Part shown: one piece after another, positions 8,295-18,913 of the stretch
Layout of the letters: each line of letters opens with the position of its first letter
Numbering within the stretch: the first letter of the stretch is position 1
Source: Mycobacterium syngnathidarum
GTDB lineage: Bacteria > Actinomycetota > Actinomycetes > Mycobacteriales > Mycobacteriaceae
Assembly (NCBI RefSeq): GCF_001942625.1
Contig: NZ_MLCL01000086.1
Location: 1 to 64,000 of the forward strand
Reading direction: 5' to 3'
Length of the DNA stretch: 64,000 nt
The notes under the pieces: generated by a model
Seen by the model: the letters and a program-made list of their open reading frames with translations, nothing else
Databases searched by the model: none
Told to the model about the DNA's origin: nothing
Position numbers and translations under genes: made by a program

Positions 8295-9473
8295 ATGACA
8301 ACGTCGGTGATCGTTGCTGGAGCGCGTACTCCGGTGGGCAGGCTGATGGGTTCGCTCAAAGACTTCTCGGGCAGTGACCTGGGCGCAATCGCGATCCGCG
8401 GGGCGCTGGAGAAGGCGAAGGTCGACGCTTCGCTGGTGGATTACGTGATCATGGGCCAGGTGCTGACCGCAGGCGCCGGTCAGATGCCCGCTCGTCAGTC
8501 CGCGGTAGCCGCAGGCATCCCCTGGGATGTCCCCGCGCTGAGCATCAACAAGATGTGCCTTTCGGGCATCGATGCGATCGCGCTGGCCGACCAGCTCATC
8601 CGGGCCGGCGAGTTCGAGGTCGTGGTGGCCGGTGGTCAGGAGTCGATGAGCCAGGCGCCGCACCTGCTGCCCAAGAGCCGCGAGGGCTACAAGTACGGCG
8701 ATGCCACGCTGGTCGATCACCTGGCCTACGACGGCCTGCACGACGTGTTCACCGACCAGCCGATGGGTGCGCTCACCGAGCAGCGCAACGACACCGACAA
8801 GTTCACCCGCGCCGAGCAGGACGAGTTCGCTGCCCAATCGCATCAGAAGGCCGCCGCGGCATGGAAGGACGGGGTGTACGCCGACGAGGTGGTGCCGGTG
8901 TCGATCCCGCAGCGCAAGGGCGACCCGATCGAGTTCGCCGAGGACGAGGGCATCCGCGCCAACACCACGGCCGAGTCGCTGGGTGGTCTGCGTCCGGCCT
9001 TCCGCAAGGACGGCTCGATCACCGCCGGTTCGTCGTCGCAGATTTCTGATGGTGCGGCCGCGGTCGTGGTGATGAGCAAGGCCAAGGCGCAGGAGCTGGG
9101 GCTGGACTGGTTGTGTGAGATCGGTGCGCACGGTGTGGTGGCCGGGCCGGATTCGACGCTGCAGAGCCAGCCGGCCAACGCGATCAAGAAGGCGGTCGAG
9201 CGCGAGGGCATCAGCGTCGATCAGTTGGACGTCCTCGAGATCAACGAGGCGTTCGCTGCGGTGTCGCTGGCCTCGACCAAGGAGCTGGGTGTCGACCCGG
9301 CGAAGGTGAACGTCAACGGCGGCGCCATCGCCATCGGGCACCCGATCGGCATGTCGGGCGCCCGCATCACGCTGCACGCGGCGCTGGAGCTGGCCCGCAA
9401 GGGCTCCGGCTACGCGGTGGCCGCGCTCTGTGGCGCCGGTGGCCAGGGTGATGCGCTGATCCTGCGTCGCTGA
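8295..9473 (+). CDS. fadA4: Acetyl-CoA acetyltransferase (thiolase)
   Basis: Thiolase of 392 residues making or cleaving acetoacetyl-CoA. Catalytic features: nucleophile Cys88 in [10 protein letters not shown], His in [10 protein letters not shown], and the second Cys in [13 protein letters not shown] clear ribosome-binding site (GGAGGTAGGA) precedes ATG 8295; an upstream ATG at 8247 adds only 16 residues overlapping the promoter. Position and similarity match Rv1323. Probably expressed from a promoter shared with the divergent epimerase gene. Confidence 0.95.
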   Translation: MTTSVIVAGARTPVGRLMGSLKDFSGSDLGAIAIRGALEKAKVDASLVDYVIMGQVLTAGAGQMPARQSAVAAGIPWDVPALSINKMCLSGIDAIALADQLIRAGEFEVVVAGGQESMSQAPHLLPKSREGYKYGDATLVDHLAYDGLHDVFTDQPMGALTEQRNDTDKFTRAEQDEFAAQSHQKAAAAWKDGVYADEVVPVSIPQRKGDPIEFAEDEGIRANTTAESLGGLRPAFRKDGSITAGSSSQISDGAAAVVVMSKAKAQELGLDWLCEIGAHGVVAGPDSTLQSQPANAIKKAVEREGISVDQLDVLEINEAFAAVSLASTKELGVDPAKVNVNGGAIAIGHPIGMSGARITLHAALELARKGSGYAVAALCGAGGQGDALILRR

Positions 9474-9534
9474 CAGCTAATCGGAGGGCGGCCAAAACGA
9501 CGCTGTGTAGTAGCTGACGGTCCGCTGCGGCACA

Positions 9535-9930
9535 ATGGCGGTCATGACACGCTCCTTCGACCCGCGCACGGTTGCCGGCTGGTTCCGGCTCATCGCTCTT
9601 GCCGAGGCGGTGAGCTGGGCCGGCCTGCTGGTCGGCATGTACTACAAGTACCTGGGCAGTCCGCGTACCGAAATCGGGGTCAAGGTGTTCGGGCCGATCC
9701 ACGGCGGCATCTTCATCGCCTTCGTGGTGGCTGCCCTGCTGGTCGGATTCGCCCGCAAGTGGGGCCTCGGCACCTGGATCCTGGCTTTGCTGGCCAGCAT
9801 CGTGCCATTGGGCAGTGTGATCTTCGTCATGTGGGCTGATCGGACGGCCCGATTGGGTTCGGGCCCGGAGGCGGCCGGTGCTCCGGTGCTGGTGACGCAA
9901 CCGGGCGGCGCGGTGCCCGAAACGACGTGA
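9535..9930 (+). CDS. DUF3817 small integral membrane protein
   Basis: A 131-residue protein with three hydrophobic segments (about residues 15-35, 55-75 and 85-103) and the DUF3817 pattern of a short FGPIHGGIFIAFVV loop between helices 1 and 2. Function unknown. A second member of the same family lies at 32117-32461. ATG 9544 is an equally good start. It sits between fadA4 and the thioredoxin-like gene on the same strand and is not at this place in M. tuberculosis as far as I recall. Confidence 0.8.
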   Translation: MAVMTRSFDPRTVAGWFRLIALAEAVSWAGLLVGMYYKYLGSPRTEIGVKVFGPIHGGIFIAFVVAALLVGFARKWGLGTWILALLASIVPLGSVIFVMWADRTARLGSGPEAAGAPVLVTQPGGAVPETT

Positions 9931-9943
9931 CAGACTTGGTGAC

Positions 9944-10846
9944 GTGACTCGTCCACGACCTTCTGTCGGGCCGGCGCTGGCCGGCGCGGTTGACCTCTCG
10001 GCACTCAAACAACGGCCTGCGGCGGGCGGCGACAGCCCCAGCCCGGCCGGCGGCCCGAACGCCACCGAGGTCAACGAAGCGAACTTCGAAGCCGAAGTAC
10101 TGGTCCGTTCGGGCCAGGTACCGGTGGTGGTGCTGCTGTGGTCCCCGCGCAGCGATTCCAGTGCCGCGCTGGGGGACACCTTGGCGGGCCTGGCAGCGGC
10201 CGACAACGGCAAGTGGTCGTTGGCCCTGGTCAATGTCGACACCACCCCGCGGGTGGCGCAGATGTTCGGCATCCAGGGCGTGCCGACCGTCGTGGCGCTC
10301 GCCGGAGGGCAGCCGATCGCCAGCTTCCAGGGCTCGCAACCAGCCGACGAACTTCGGCGCTGGGTCGATTCGCTGCTGCAGGCCACCGCAGGCAAGCTGA
10401 CCGGATCCGGTGCCGGTGACGATGAGCCGGAGCAGGTCGATCCCGAGCTGGCAGCGGCCAGGACGCACTTGGACAACGGCGACTTCGCCGAGGCAGCGGC
10501 CGCCTATCAGGCGATTCTCGATGCTCAGCCCAACCACGCAGAGGCCAAGGGCGCAGTGCGACAGATCGCCTTCCTGCAGAGGGCGAGCGCGCAGCGTCCC
10601 GACGCGGTGGCCGCGGCCGACGCCGCCCCCGACGACATCGAGGCGGCATTCGCCGCCGCCGACGCCGACATCCTGGCCCAGAACGTGTCTGCGGCGTTTG
10701 ATCGGCTGATCGCGTTGATCAAGCGCACCGCAGGCGACGACCGGACCAAGGTGCGGACCCGGCTCGTCGAGCTGTTCGAGCTGTTCGACCCGGCCGATCC
10801 CGAGGTGATCGCGGGCCGGCGCAACCTGGCCAACGCGCTGTACTGA
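9944..10846 (+). CDS. Thioredoxin-fold protein with C-terminal TPR region (YbbN/CnoX-like, Rv1324 homologue)
   Basis: 300 residues starting at GTG 9944. Residues about 45-145 form a thioredoxin fold (VVVLLWSPRSDSS, later GVPTVVALAGGQPIASFQG with the cis-Pro), but the CXXC is replaced by serine-containing sequence, so it should not act as a disulfide reductase. The C-terminal half has helical repeats (ARTHLDNGDFAEAAAAYQAILDAQPNHAEA in part, TPR-like). This architecture is that of YbbN/CnoX, a holdase chaperone passing clients to DnaK/GroEL. Converges on glgB with a 32-bp gap. Confidence 0.88.
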   Translation: MTRPRPSVGPALAGAVDLSALKQRPAAGGDSPSPAGGPNATEVNEANFEAEVLVRSGQVPVVVLLWSPRSDSSAALGDTLAGLAAADNGKWSLALVNVDTTPRVAQMFGIQGVPTVVALAGGQPIASFQGSQPADELRRWVDSLLQATAGKLTGSGAGDDEPEQVDPELAAARTHLDNGDFAEAAAAYQAILDAQPNHAEAKGAVRQIAFLQRASAQRPDAVAAADAAPDDIEAAFAAADADILAQNVSAAFDRLIALIKRTAGDDRTKVRTRLVELFELFDPADPEVIAGRRNLANALY

Positions 10847-10878
10847 TTTCCGGCCGTTTTCCCGCCCAGCGAAAAAAC

Positions 10879-13086
10879 TCAGACGGGCTCGAACCACAGC
10901 ATCGCCAGCGGCGGCAGCACCATCACCGCCGAGGCCGGGCGGCCGTGCCATGGCTCCTCGGTGGCCTGGACCGCGCCCATGTTCCCGATGCCCGCACCGT
11001 TGTAGATCGTGGCGTCGGTGTTGAGCACCTCGCGCCACTCGCCGGCGTGCGGTAGGCCGAGCCGGTACTCGCTGTGCTCGCTGCCGGCGAAATTGACCAC
11101 GCAGGCCAGCACGGATCCGTCCGCGCCGAACCGCAGGAAGCTCAGCACGTTGTTGGCCGAATCGTTCGCGTCGATCCAGGAGTAGCCCTCCGGGCTGGTG
11201 TCGCGGTTCCACAGCGCCGGGTGGCGGCGGTAGATCCCGTTGAGATCGCGCACCAGCCTCTGCACGCCCCCGGAGAAACCCTGCTCGTCGAGTTGGAACC
11301 AATCGAGCCCGCGTTCCTCTGACCATTCGGCCCGCTGGCCGAATTCCTGGCCCATGAACAACAACTGCTTGCCCGGGTGCGCCCACTGGTATGCGAGCAG
11401 GCTGCGCAATCCGGAGGCCTTGGCATGATCGTCACCGGGCATCCTGGTCCACAACGTGCCCTTGCCGTGCACCACCTCGTCGTGGCTGATCGGCAGGACG
11501 TAGTTCTCGCTGAACGCGTACAGCATCGAGAACGTCATCTCGTGGTGGTGATAACTGCGGTGTACCGGATCATGGCTGACGTAGTCGAGCGTGTCGTTCA
11601 TCCAGCCCATGTTCCATTTCATCGAGAAGCCAAGGCCGCCAAGGTTGGTCGGGCGGGTGACACCGGGCCAGGAGGTCGACTCCTCGGCGATGGTGACGAT
11701 GCCCGGGGTCACCTTGTGGACGGTGGCATTCATCTCCTGAAGGAACTGCACCGCCTCCAGATTCTCCCGGCCGCCATGGATGTTGGGCGTCCAGCCGCCC
11801 TCGGGGCGGGAGTAGTCCAGATAGAGCATCGAGGCGACGGCATCCACCCGCAGGCCGTCGACGTGATACTCCTTGAGCCAGTACAGCGCGTTGGCAACCA
11901 GGAAGTTGCGTACTTCGGGCCGGCCGAAGTCGAAAACGTAAGTGCCCCAGTCGAGCTGTTCGCCGCGGCGGGGATCGGAATGCTCGTAGAGCGCAGTGCC
12001 GTCGAACCGCCCCAGTGCCCAGGCGTCTTTGGGGAAGTGCGCCGGCACCCAGTCGACGATCACTCCGATGCCGGCCCGGTGCAGCGTATCCACCAGGAAC
12101 CGGAAGTCGTCAGGGTCGCCCAATCGCGACGTCGGGGCGTAGTACGAGGTGACCTGATAGCCCCACGAACCGCCGAACGGGTGCTCGGCGACCGGCAGCA
12201 GTTCGACATGGGTGAAGCCTTGTTCCACAACGTATTCGGTCAGCTCCGTCGCCAGCTGCCGGTAGCTGAGCCCCGGGCGCCAGGACATCAGGTGCACCTC
12301 GTAGGTGCTCATCGGTTCGAATACCGGGTTCTGCGTGGCCCGCCGGGTCATCCACTCACCATCGTTCCAGGTGTAGGAGCTGGTGGTGACCCGGGATGCG
12401 GTCTGCGGTGGTACCTCGGTGGCGAAGGCCATCGGATCGGCGCGGTCGGCGGTCACGCCGCCGGCGCCATGTACGCGGAACTTGTACAGGCCGCCGACCG
12501 GGAACCCCGGCCAGAACAGTTCCCAGACCCCAGAGGACCCCATCACGCGCATCTGCGCCTCGTTGCCGTCCCAGTGGTTGAAGTCGCCGATCACACTGAC
12601 ACCCTTGGCGTTCGGCGCCCACACGGCGAACGAGACGCCTTCGACGATCCCGTCAGGGGTGGTGAAGCTGCGCGGGTGCGCGCCCAGAATCTCCCAGAGG
12701 CGTTCGTGGCGGCCCTCGGCGAACAGGTGCAGATCCAGTTCGCCGAGCGTGGGCAGGAACCGGTAGGCGTCGGCGGTGGTATGGGTGAAGAGGGTGTCGT
12801 CGGCGCCGGGATAGCTGATCTCCAAGCGGTAGTCCGCCAGGTTGGTGAACGGAACGGCCACCGCGAAGAGCCCGGAATCGATGTGCTGCAGGGGGTGTCT
12901 ATCTCCACCGATCACCGCCACGACTTTGGCGGCGTGTGGGCGGAAGGCGCGGATCACGGTTTTGCCGCCGTACTCGTGGGCGCCGAGCACCGAATGCGGG
13001 TCATGGTGCTGACCGACCAGCAATCGCTGGATGTCGGTGGGGTCGGGCCGCAGATGTAGGTCGGTGAGGTGGTTGCTTCTTGTCAT
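10879..13086 (-). CDS. glgB: 1,4-alpha-glucan branching enzyme
   Basis: GH13 enzyme that introduces alpha-1,6 branches into glycogen and the maltosyl-derived glucan made by GlgE. The 735-residue protein has an N-terminal CBM48-type region, the catalytic barrel with nucleophile Asp in [11 protein letters not shown], acid Glu in [12 protein letters not shown] and the [12 protein letters not shown] motif, then the C-terminal beta domain. ATG 13086 starts seven bases after the glgE stop; an in-frame ATG upstream would overlap glgE. Equivalent to Rv1326c. Forms an operon with glgE. Confidence 0.96.
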   Translation of the reverse strand: MTRSNHLTDLHLRPDPTDIQRLLVGQHHDPHSVLGAHEYGGKTVIRAFRPHAAKVVAVIGGDRHPLQHIDSGLFAVAVPFTNLADYRLEISYPGADDTLFTHTTADAYRFLPTLGELDLHLFAEGRHERLWEILGAHPRSFTTPDGIVEGVSFAVWAPNAKGVSVIGDFNHWDGNEAQMRVMGSSGVWELFWPGFPVGGLYKFRVHGAGGVTADRADPMAFATEVPPQTASRVTTSSYTWNDGEWMTRRATQNPVFEPMSTYEVHLMSWRPGLSYRQLATELTEYVVEQGFTHVELLPVAEHPFGGSWGYQVTSYYAPTSRLGDPDDFRFLVDTLHRAGIGVIVDWVPAHFPKDAWALGRFDGTALYEHSDPRRGEQLDWGTYVFDFGRPEVRNFLVANALYWLKEYHVDGLRVDAVASMLYLDYSRPEGGWTPNIHGGRENLEAVQFLQEMNATVHKVTPGIVTIAEESTSWPGVTRPTNLGGLGFSMKWNMGWMNDTLDYVSHDPVHRSYHHHEMTFSMLYAFSENYVLPISHDEVVHGKGTLWTRMPGDDHAKASGLRSLLAYQWAHPGKQLLFMGQEFGQRAEWSEERGLDWFQLDEQGFSGGVQRLVRDLNGIYRRHPALWNRDTSPEGYSWIDANDSANNVLSFLRFGADGSVLACVVNFAGSEHSEYRLGLPHAGEWREVLNTDATIYNGAGIGNMGAVQATEEPWHGRPASAVMVLPPLAMLWFEPV

Positions 13087-13093
13087 CTCGTTC

Positions 13094-15190
13094 TCATTCC
13101 CTGCGTAGCAAGCCCAGTCGTTGCTCATAGGGTACGAGCGGCATGTTCAACACATGCGCCACCGCCTTGGCGGGATCGATGCGGACGTAATTCGTCTGCC
13201 CCCATTGGTATTCCTCGCCGGTGATCTCGTCACGTACCCAGAACCGGTCATGTGATTCCATACCCAGAGCCTCCATGTTCAACCACAGGGTGGCTTCCTC
13301 CGGGCCGAACGGGTTGAGAGTGACCACCACGAGTACGGCGTCGCCGGTGATCGGGTCGAACTTGCTGTAGGCGAGCAGCGCGTCGTTGTCCACGTGGTGG
13401 AAGGTGAGCGTACGCAGCTGGCGCAAGGCCGGGTGCAGGCGTCGGATCTCGTTGAGCCGGGTCACGAATGGCTCAAGGGAACGGCCCTCGGCCAGTGCGC
13501 CGGCGAAGTCTCGCGGCCGCAGCTCGTACTTCTCGGAGTCCAGGTATTCCTCGCTGCCCTCGCGGACGGCCCGGTGCTCGAACAGTTCGAAGCCGGAGTA
13601 CATGCCCCACGATGGGCTCATGGTGGCGGCCAGTACCGCACGGATCGCGAACATGCCGGGGCCCCCGTGCTGCAGCGACTCGTGCAGGATGTCGGGCGTG
13701 TTCACCCACAGGCTGGGCCGTGCACTGTCGGCGTTCGCGGTGATCTCGTTGCCGAATTCGGTGAGCTCCCACTTGTTGGTGCGCCAGGTGAAGTACGTGT
13801 AGGACTGGGTGAAACCACGTTTGGCCAGGCCGTAAAGCCGCGCCGGCCGGGTGAACGCCTCGGACAGGAACAGTACGTCCGGATCCTCGTTCTTGATCTC
13901 GGCGATCAGCCAGACCCAGAAGTTGGGTGGTTTGGTGTGCGGATTGTCGACACGGAAGACCTTGACGCCGTGAGAGATCCAGTACCGAACCACACGTAGC
14001 ACCTCGTGATACAGCCCGGCGGGGTCGTTGTCGAAGTTGAGCGGATAGATGTCCTGGTATTTCTTCGGCGGGTTCTCCGCATAGGCGATGGTGCCGTCGG
14101 GTAGCACGGTGAACCACTCCGGATGAGCTGCGGCCCAAGGATGGTCGGGTGCGCACTGCAGCGCCAGATCCAGCGCCACCTCGACGCCCTGCTGGCGGGC
14201 GGCGGCCACGAACGCATCGAAGTCGTCGATCGTTCCCAGCGCGGGGTGCACGGCGTCGTGGCCACCCTCGTCGCTGCCGATCGCCCACGGCGACCCCACG
14301 TCGTCCGGTGCGGCGGTCACGGCGTTGTTGCGGCCTTTGCGGTGCACCTTGCCGATGGGGTGGATGGGCGGCAGGTAGACGATGTTGAAACCCATGCGGG
14401 CGATCCGGGGGAGTTGCTCGGCGGCGGTGCCGAACGTGCCGTGCACTGGATGACCGGCCTTGTCCCGGCCGCCGGTGGACCGCGGAAACATTTCGTACCA
14501 CGAGGAGAACCGGGCCAGTGGCCGGTCCACCCAGACGCCGTATTGCTCACCGCGGGTGACCAACTCGCGCAACGGGTACTGGTCGAGGAGTTCGGTGACC
14601 TCCTCGGACAGCGCCGCCCCGGCACGCAGGAACGGGTCGCCGGGGGTGCGTAGCGTCGCAGCGGCCTCGATCAGGGGGTCGCGCAGTTTGCGGGGCACGC
14701 CGGCGGCGGCGCGCTCGATGAGGCGCGCGCCGACCAGCAGGTCGTTGGACAGCTCGGCCTCGCTCTGGCCGGCGCCCAGCTTGGCCTCGACCGCGTGGCG
14801 CCAGGTGGCCAGCGGATCGCCCCAGCCGTCGACCCGGTAGGTCCAGAGTCCGACGCTGTCGGGTGTGAACTGGCCATGGAAGACGTCTGGAGTGTTCCCG
14901 GTGGACATGGGCAGGGCCTGCGGTTTGATGCGCTGTGAAGGACGCACCGCAGCATTGGCCGGCAACACGGTGTCGATCGGTACGGGAGCCGTTGCGGTGC
15001 CGGGACCGGTGGCCAGCCGCGGGTAGTCCACACCGAGGTAGCGCACCACCAAGGTGGCCGCAACCGCGTCATGTCCCTCGCGCCAAACCGTGGCCCGGAC
15101 CGGCACGACCTCGCCGACGACGGCTTTTGCCGGGAACTGTCCACCGAACACCACAGGCGCGACGTCGTCGATTCCGATCCGACCGGCCAC
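13094..15190 (-). CDS. glgE: Maltosyltransferase GlgE (alpha-1,4-glucan:maltose-1-phosphate maltosyltransferase)
   Basis: Uses maltose-1-phosphate to extend alpha-1,4-glucan in the trehalose-to-glucan route; essential in M. tuberculosis (Rv1327c). GH13_3 features seen: nucleophile Asp in [16 protein letters not shown] and acid Glu in [10 protein letters not shown], with the N-terminal beta-sandwich containing [12 protein letters not shown] 15190 gives 698 residues starting VAGRIGIDD and is preceded by GAGGAG at seven bases; GTG 15238 or ATG 15307 would add a less conserved stretch. Transcribed ahead of glgB and divergently from glgP. Confidence 0.95.
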   Translation of the reverse strand: MAGRIGIDDVAPVVFGGQFPAKAVVGEVVPVRATVWREGHDAVAATLVVRYLGVDYPRLATGPGTATAPVPIDTVLPANAAVRPSQRIKPQALPMSTGNTPDVFHGQFTPDSVGLWTYRVDGWGDPLATWRHAVEAKLGAGQSEAELSNDLLVGARLIERAAAGVPRKLRDPLIEAAATLRTPGDPFLRAGAALSEEVTELLDQYPLRELVTRGEQYGVWVDRPLARFSSWYEMFPRSTGGRDKAGHPVHGTFGTAAEQLPRIARMGFNIVYLPPIHPIGKVHRKGRNNAVTAAPDDVGSPWAIGSDEGGHDAVHPALGTIDDFDAFVAAARQQGVEVALDLALQCAPDHPWAAAHPEWFTVLPDGTIAYAENPPKKYQDIYPLNFDNDPAGLYHEVLRVVRYWISHGVKVFRVDNPHTKPPNFWVWLIAEIKNEDPDVLFLSEAFTRPARLYGLAKRGFTQSYTYFTWRTNKWELTEFGNEITANADSARPSLWVNTPDILHESLQHGGPGMFAIRAVLAATMSPSWGMYSGFELFEHRAVREGSEEYLDSEKYELRPRDFAGALAEGRSLEPFVTRLNEIRRLHPALRQLRTLTFHHVDNDALLAYSKFDPITGDAVLVVVTLNPFGPEEATLWLNMEALGMESHDRFWVRDEITGEEYQWGQTNYVRIDPAKAVAHVLNMPLVPYEQRLGLLRRE

Positions 15191-15370
15191 CCATCCACTC
15201 CTCACGTCGCCTCGATCAAGCGGCTGTCTCTCGTTCACTTGCCTTGTCGCGTCTGATACCCACCGTAATGGGCTGCCCAATCTCGCGGGTGTTAAGCGCG
15301 ACCTCAACGCCGTCTGAACGGATACCGCTCACCGGTGCATGAACCGGAATTGTCAGTAAGGTTGGTTCGC

Positions 15371-17992
15371 GTGAAAGCCCTCAGAAGGTTCACCGTCCGC
15401 GCGCACCTTCCCGAGCGGTTGGCGGCGCTGGAACGGCTGTCGATCAACCTGCGCTGGTCGTGGCACAAACCGACCCAGGATTTGTTTGCTGTCGTCGATG
15501 CCGAGCTGTGGGAGCAGACCAACGGGGACCCGGTGGCCCTGCTGGGGGCGGTCAGCCCGCAACGGCTCGACGAACTCGCCGGTGATCGATCGTTCCTGGT
15601 GCGGCTCGATGAGCTGACTGCGGACCTGGACACCTATCTGAGCCGTCCGTTGTGGTACCAGCAGCAGATCAGCGACGGAGTCGAGATGCCCAAAGGCATC
15701 GCGTATTTCTCGATGGAGTTCGGCGTCGCGGAGGTGCTGCCGAACTATTCGGGCGGTCTGGGCATCCTGGCCGGTGACCACCTGAAGTCCGCTTCGGATC
15801 TGGGCCTGCCGTTGATCGCCGTGGGCCTGTACTACCGCTCGGGTTACTTCCGGCAGTCGCTGACCGCTGACGGTTGGCAGCATGAGACCTATCCGGCGCT
15901 GGACCCGCAGGGGTTGCCGTTGCGGCTGCTCACCGATTCCTCGGGGGCACCGGTGCTGGTGGCGCTGGCGCTGCCCGATGCCCGCGAGCTGCGGGCCCGG
16001 GTGTGGGTGGCGCAGGTGGGCAGGGTCCCGCTATTGCTCCTCGACTCCGATGTCCCGGAGAACGAGCACGAGCTGCGCGGTGTCACCGATCGGCTCTACG
16101 GCGGCGATCAGGAGCACCGCATCAAGCAGGAGATCCTGGCCGGTATCGGCGGCGTGCGTGCGATCCGGGCCTTTACCGAGATCGAGAACCTGCACGCCCC
16201 TGAGGTATTCCACATGAACGAGGGCCACGCCGGTTTCCTGGGCGTGGAACGCATCCGCGAATTGGTCGCTGCCGGGCTGGACTTCGACACCGCGCTGACC
16301 GTGGTGCGGTCGTCGACGGTGTTCACCACCCACACCCCGGTCCCGGCCGGCATCGACCGGTTCCCGGTCGAGATGATCAGGCGTTACTTCGGCAGCCCGC
16401 CCGATGAGCGCTCGCGCGAAGAGCATCGATGGAGCGGGCCGCCCGACTCCCGCCTGCTGCCGGGTGTGCCGCTGGAACGGGTGGTCGCGTTCGGTGCCGA
16501 GGATGACCCATCGAAGTTCAACATGGCGCACATGGGTCTGCGGCTGGCACAGCGGGCCAATGGGGTTTCCTTGTTGCACGGTCGCGTCAGCCGGGCGATG
16601 TTCAATGATCTGTGGCCGGGATTCGACCAGGCCGAGGTGCCGATCGGTTCGATCACCAATGGCGTGCACGCGCCGACCTGGGCGGCCCCGCAGTGGTTGG
16701 CCCTGGGCCGTGAGCTGATCGGTTCGGAGGCAGCGGAACCGGCGGTGTGGCAGCGGCTGCAGGAGGTCGAACCTGCGCACATGTGGTGGATCCGCTCCCA
16801 GCTGCGGGAGACGTTGATCGCCGATGTGCGTGACCGGTTGCGTTGCTCCTGGCTGGAACGCGGTGCGTCCGAGGCCGAGCTGGGCTGGATCGCAACGGCT
16901 TTCGATCCGTCGGTGCTGACTGTCGGGTTTGCGCGACGGGTGCCGACGTACAAGCGGCTGACGCTGATGCTGCGTGACCCGGAACGGCTGGAGAAGCTGT
17001 TGCTCGACGAGAAGCGGCCGGTGCAGTTGATCGTGGCGGGCAAGTCGCACCCGGCTGACGACGGCGGCAAGGCGCTCATCCAGCAGATCGTGCGATTCGC
17101 CGACCGGCCGGAGGTGCGGCACCGGATCGCGTTCCTGCCGGACTACGACATGTCGATGGCCCGGTTGCTGTACTGGGGTTGCGACGTCTGGCTCAACAAT
17201 CCGCTGAGGCCGTTGGAGGCCTGCGGCACGTCGGGAATGAAGAGTGCGCTCAACGGCGGGCTCAACCTCTCGATCCGGGACGGCTGGTGGGACGAGTGGT
17301 ATGACGGCGAGAACGGATGGGAGATCCCGACCGCCGACGGCGTCGATGACGAGGCACGTCGCGACGACCTGGAGGCCGCCGCGCTCTATGACCTCCTCGA
17401 GAACGCCGTCACCCCGAAGTTCTACGAGCGCGACGAGCACGGGGTGCCCACCCGGTGGGTCGAGATGGTGCGTCACACGTTGCAAGTGCTCGGGCCGAAG
17501 GTACTGGCCTCGCGCATGGTGCGGGACTACACCGAGAAGTACTACCTGCCGGCCGCACAGTCGTTGCGCGAGACCGTCGAGGCCACCTCGGGCGAACCGT
17601 TCGGCGCGGCCCAGGAATTGGCCGATTACCGCAGGCGGGTCCAGGAGGCGTGGCCGAAGATCCAGATCACCGATGTGGACAGCTACGGGCTGCCCGACAC
17701 GCCTCTGCTGGGGTCACAGCTGACGCTGACCGCCACGGTGCAATTGGGCGGACTGCTGCCCGATGAGGTCACGGTGCAGGCGGTGCTGGGCCGAGTGGAC
17801 GCCAGGGACGTGATCCTCGATCCGGTGACGGTGCCGATGGCCCACACCGGTTCGGCGGACGGCGGGACCGAGGTGTTCTCCACCGCCACACCGCTTCCGG
17901 CGGCCGGGCCGGTGGGCTACACCGTCCGGGTGCTGCCGCACCACCGGTTGCTGACCGCCGACAACGAGCTCGGCCTGGTGGCACTGGCTTGA
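15371..17992 (+). CDS. glgP: Alpha-glucan phosphorylase
   Basis: Releases glucose-1-phosphate from alpha-1,4-glucans; PLP-dependent GT35 enzyme of the shorter actinobacterial form (873 residues, start GTG 15371, VKALRRFTVRAHLPERL). The N-terminal DUF3417 region is followed by the phosphorylase core with the NYSGGLGILAGDHLKSASDLG stretch (partly quoted) and the PLP lysine in ACGTSGMKSALNGGLNLS. Divergent from glgE-glgB, so making and breaking of the same polymer share a 180-bp control region. Equivalent to Rv1328. Confidence 0.95.
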   Translation: MKALRRFTVRAHLPERLAALERLSINLRWSWHKPTQDLFAVVDAELWEQTNGDPVALLGAVSPQRLDELAGDRSFLVRLDELTADLDTYLSRPLWYQQQISDGVEMPKGIAYFSMEFGVAEVLPNYSGGLGILAGDHLKSASDLGLPLIAVGLYYRSGYFRQSLTADGWQHETYPALDPQGLPLRLLTDSSGAPVLVALALPDARELRARVWVAQVGRVPLLLLDSDVPENEHELRGVTDRLYGGDQEHRIKQEILAGIGGVRAIRAFTEIENLHAPEVFHMNEGHAGFLGVERIRELVAAGLDFDTALTVVRSSTVFTTHTPVPAGIDRFPVEMIRRYFGSPPDERSREEHRWSGPPDSRLLPGVPLERVVAFGAEDDPSKFNMAHMGLRLAQRANGVSLLHGRVSRAMFNDLWPGFDQAEVPIGSITNGVHAPTWAAPQWLALGRELIGSEAAEPAVWQRLQEVEPAHMWWIRSQLRETLIADVRDRLRCSWLERGASEAELGWIATAFDPSVLTVGFARRVPTYKRLTLMLRDPERLEKLLLDEKRPVQLIVAGKSHPADDGGKALIQQIVRFADRPEVRHRIAFLPDYDMSMARLLYWGCDVWLNNPLRPLEACGTSGMKSALNGGLNLSIRDGWWDEWYDGENGWEIPTADGVDDEARRDDLEAAALYDLLENAVTPKFYERDEHGVPTRWVEMVRHTLQVLGPKVLASRMVRDYTEKYYLPAAQSLRETVEATSGEPFGAAQELADYRRRVQEAWPKIQITDVDSYGLPDTPLLGSQLTLTATVQLGGLLPDEVTVQAVLGRVDARDVILDPVTVPMAHTGSADGGTEVFSTATPLPAAGPVGYTVRVLPHHRLLTADNELGLVALA

Positions 17993-18837
17993 GTAAGGCG
18001 CTCAAAGTACGGCTCGACGGCGGACCGTACGCGCTGGCCGCCGGAAGCGACGGCGCGATGTGGGTGACCCTGGTGCACGGTGGCGGCGTCGCGCGGGTTT
18101 CGGCCACCGGGGAGGTCCGCACCTACTCGGTCGGGGAAGGTTCGCGCCCGTCGATCATCGCGGCAGGACCGGACGGGGCACTGTGGTTCACCCGGTCCGG
18201 CGACGATCGGATCGGCCGGATCACCACGGCGGGGGAGCTGAGTTCCTACGAGTTGCACAGTGGTAGTGCGCCTTTCGGTATCACCCCCGGTCCCGACGGT
18301 GCGTTGTGGTTCACCACGATGTCGTCCGGTGAGATCGGCAGGATCGATACCGACGGTGAGATCACCACAGTGGCCACCGTCGGCGGAATGCCGTCGATGA
18401 TCACCCGGGGGCCTGACGACGCGTTGTGGTTCACACTCAACGAGTCCGGCGCGGTAGGCCGGCTGACCGTTGACGGAACCCTCAAGACGCGCGAATTACC
18501 CACTGCCGCAGCTGGTCCCGTCGGCATCGCGGCCACCCATGACGATGCCGTGTGGTTCACCGAGATTCGCGCCGACAAGATCGGCCGGATCCCGGTCGAC
18601 GACGCCATCCAGGAGCTGGACCTACCGGGTAAACCACATGCGGTGGTCGCCGATCCCACCGACGGGGTGTGGGTCAGCCTGTGGGGTGCCGATCAGGTCG
18701 CCCGGATCAGCGGCGACGGGGACGTGGTGACCATCGACTTGCCCGCCGGCAGCGAACCGCACGGTCTGGCCATCGGTCCCGACGGCGCTTGCTGGGTGGC
18801 CCTGGAGTGTGGATTCGTCCTGAAAATGCCCACCTGA
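17989..18837 (+). CDS. Virginiamycin B lyase (Vgb)-like beta-propeller protein
   Basis: 282 residues made of about six repeats of the form GPDGALWFT...IGRI, the blade signature of the Vgb/streptogramin lyase-like propeller. Characterised Vgb linearises streptogramin B antibiotics, but the propeller is common in uncharacterised proteins. The C-terminal EPHGLAIGPDGACWVALE resembles the region holding the Vgb catalytic His and Glu, though I cannot confirm the full triad. No signal peptide. Start is TTG 17989, overlapping the glgP stop (TTGA), so it is coupled to glgP. A carbohydrate-related role is as plausible as antibiotic cleavage. Confidence 0.8.
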   Translation: MSKALKVRLDGGPYALAAGSDGAMWVTLVHGGGVARVSATGEVRTYSVGEGSRPSIIAAGPDGALWFTRSGDDRIGRITTAGELSSYELHSGSAPFGITPGPDGALWFTTMSSGEIGRIDTDGEITTVATVGGMPSMITRGPDDALWFTLNESGAVGRLTVDGTLKTRELPTAAAGPVGIAATHDDAVWFTEIRADKIGRIPVDDAIQELDLPGKPHAVVADPTDGVWVSLWGADQVARISGDGDVVTIDLPAGSEPHGLAIGPDGACWVALECGFVLKMPT

Positions 18838-18913
18838 GTGCCGGGCGGCTCTGAGGGTCGGGTAAGTAGATAGGCGATACGTTCCCGCGGGGAACCGTAA
18901 CGGGAGGCCGCCT

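Noticed and set aside
11377..13059. A 560-codon plus-strand frame inside glgB
   Set aside because: Antisense to the catalytic domain of glgB; long antisense frames are common in GC-rich genomes and this one shows no domain.
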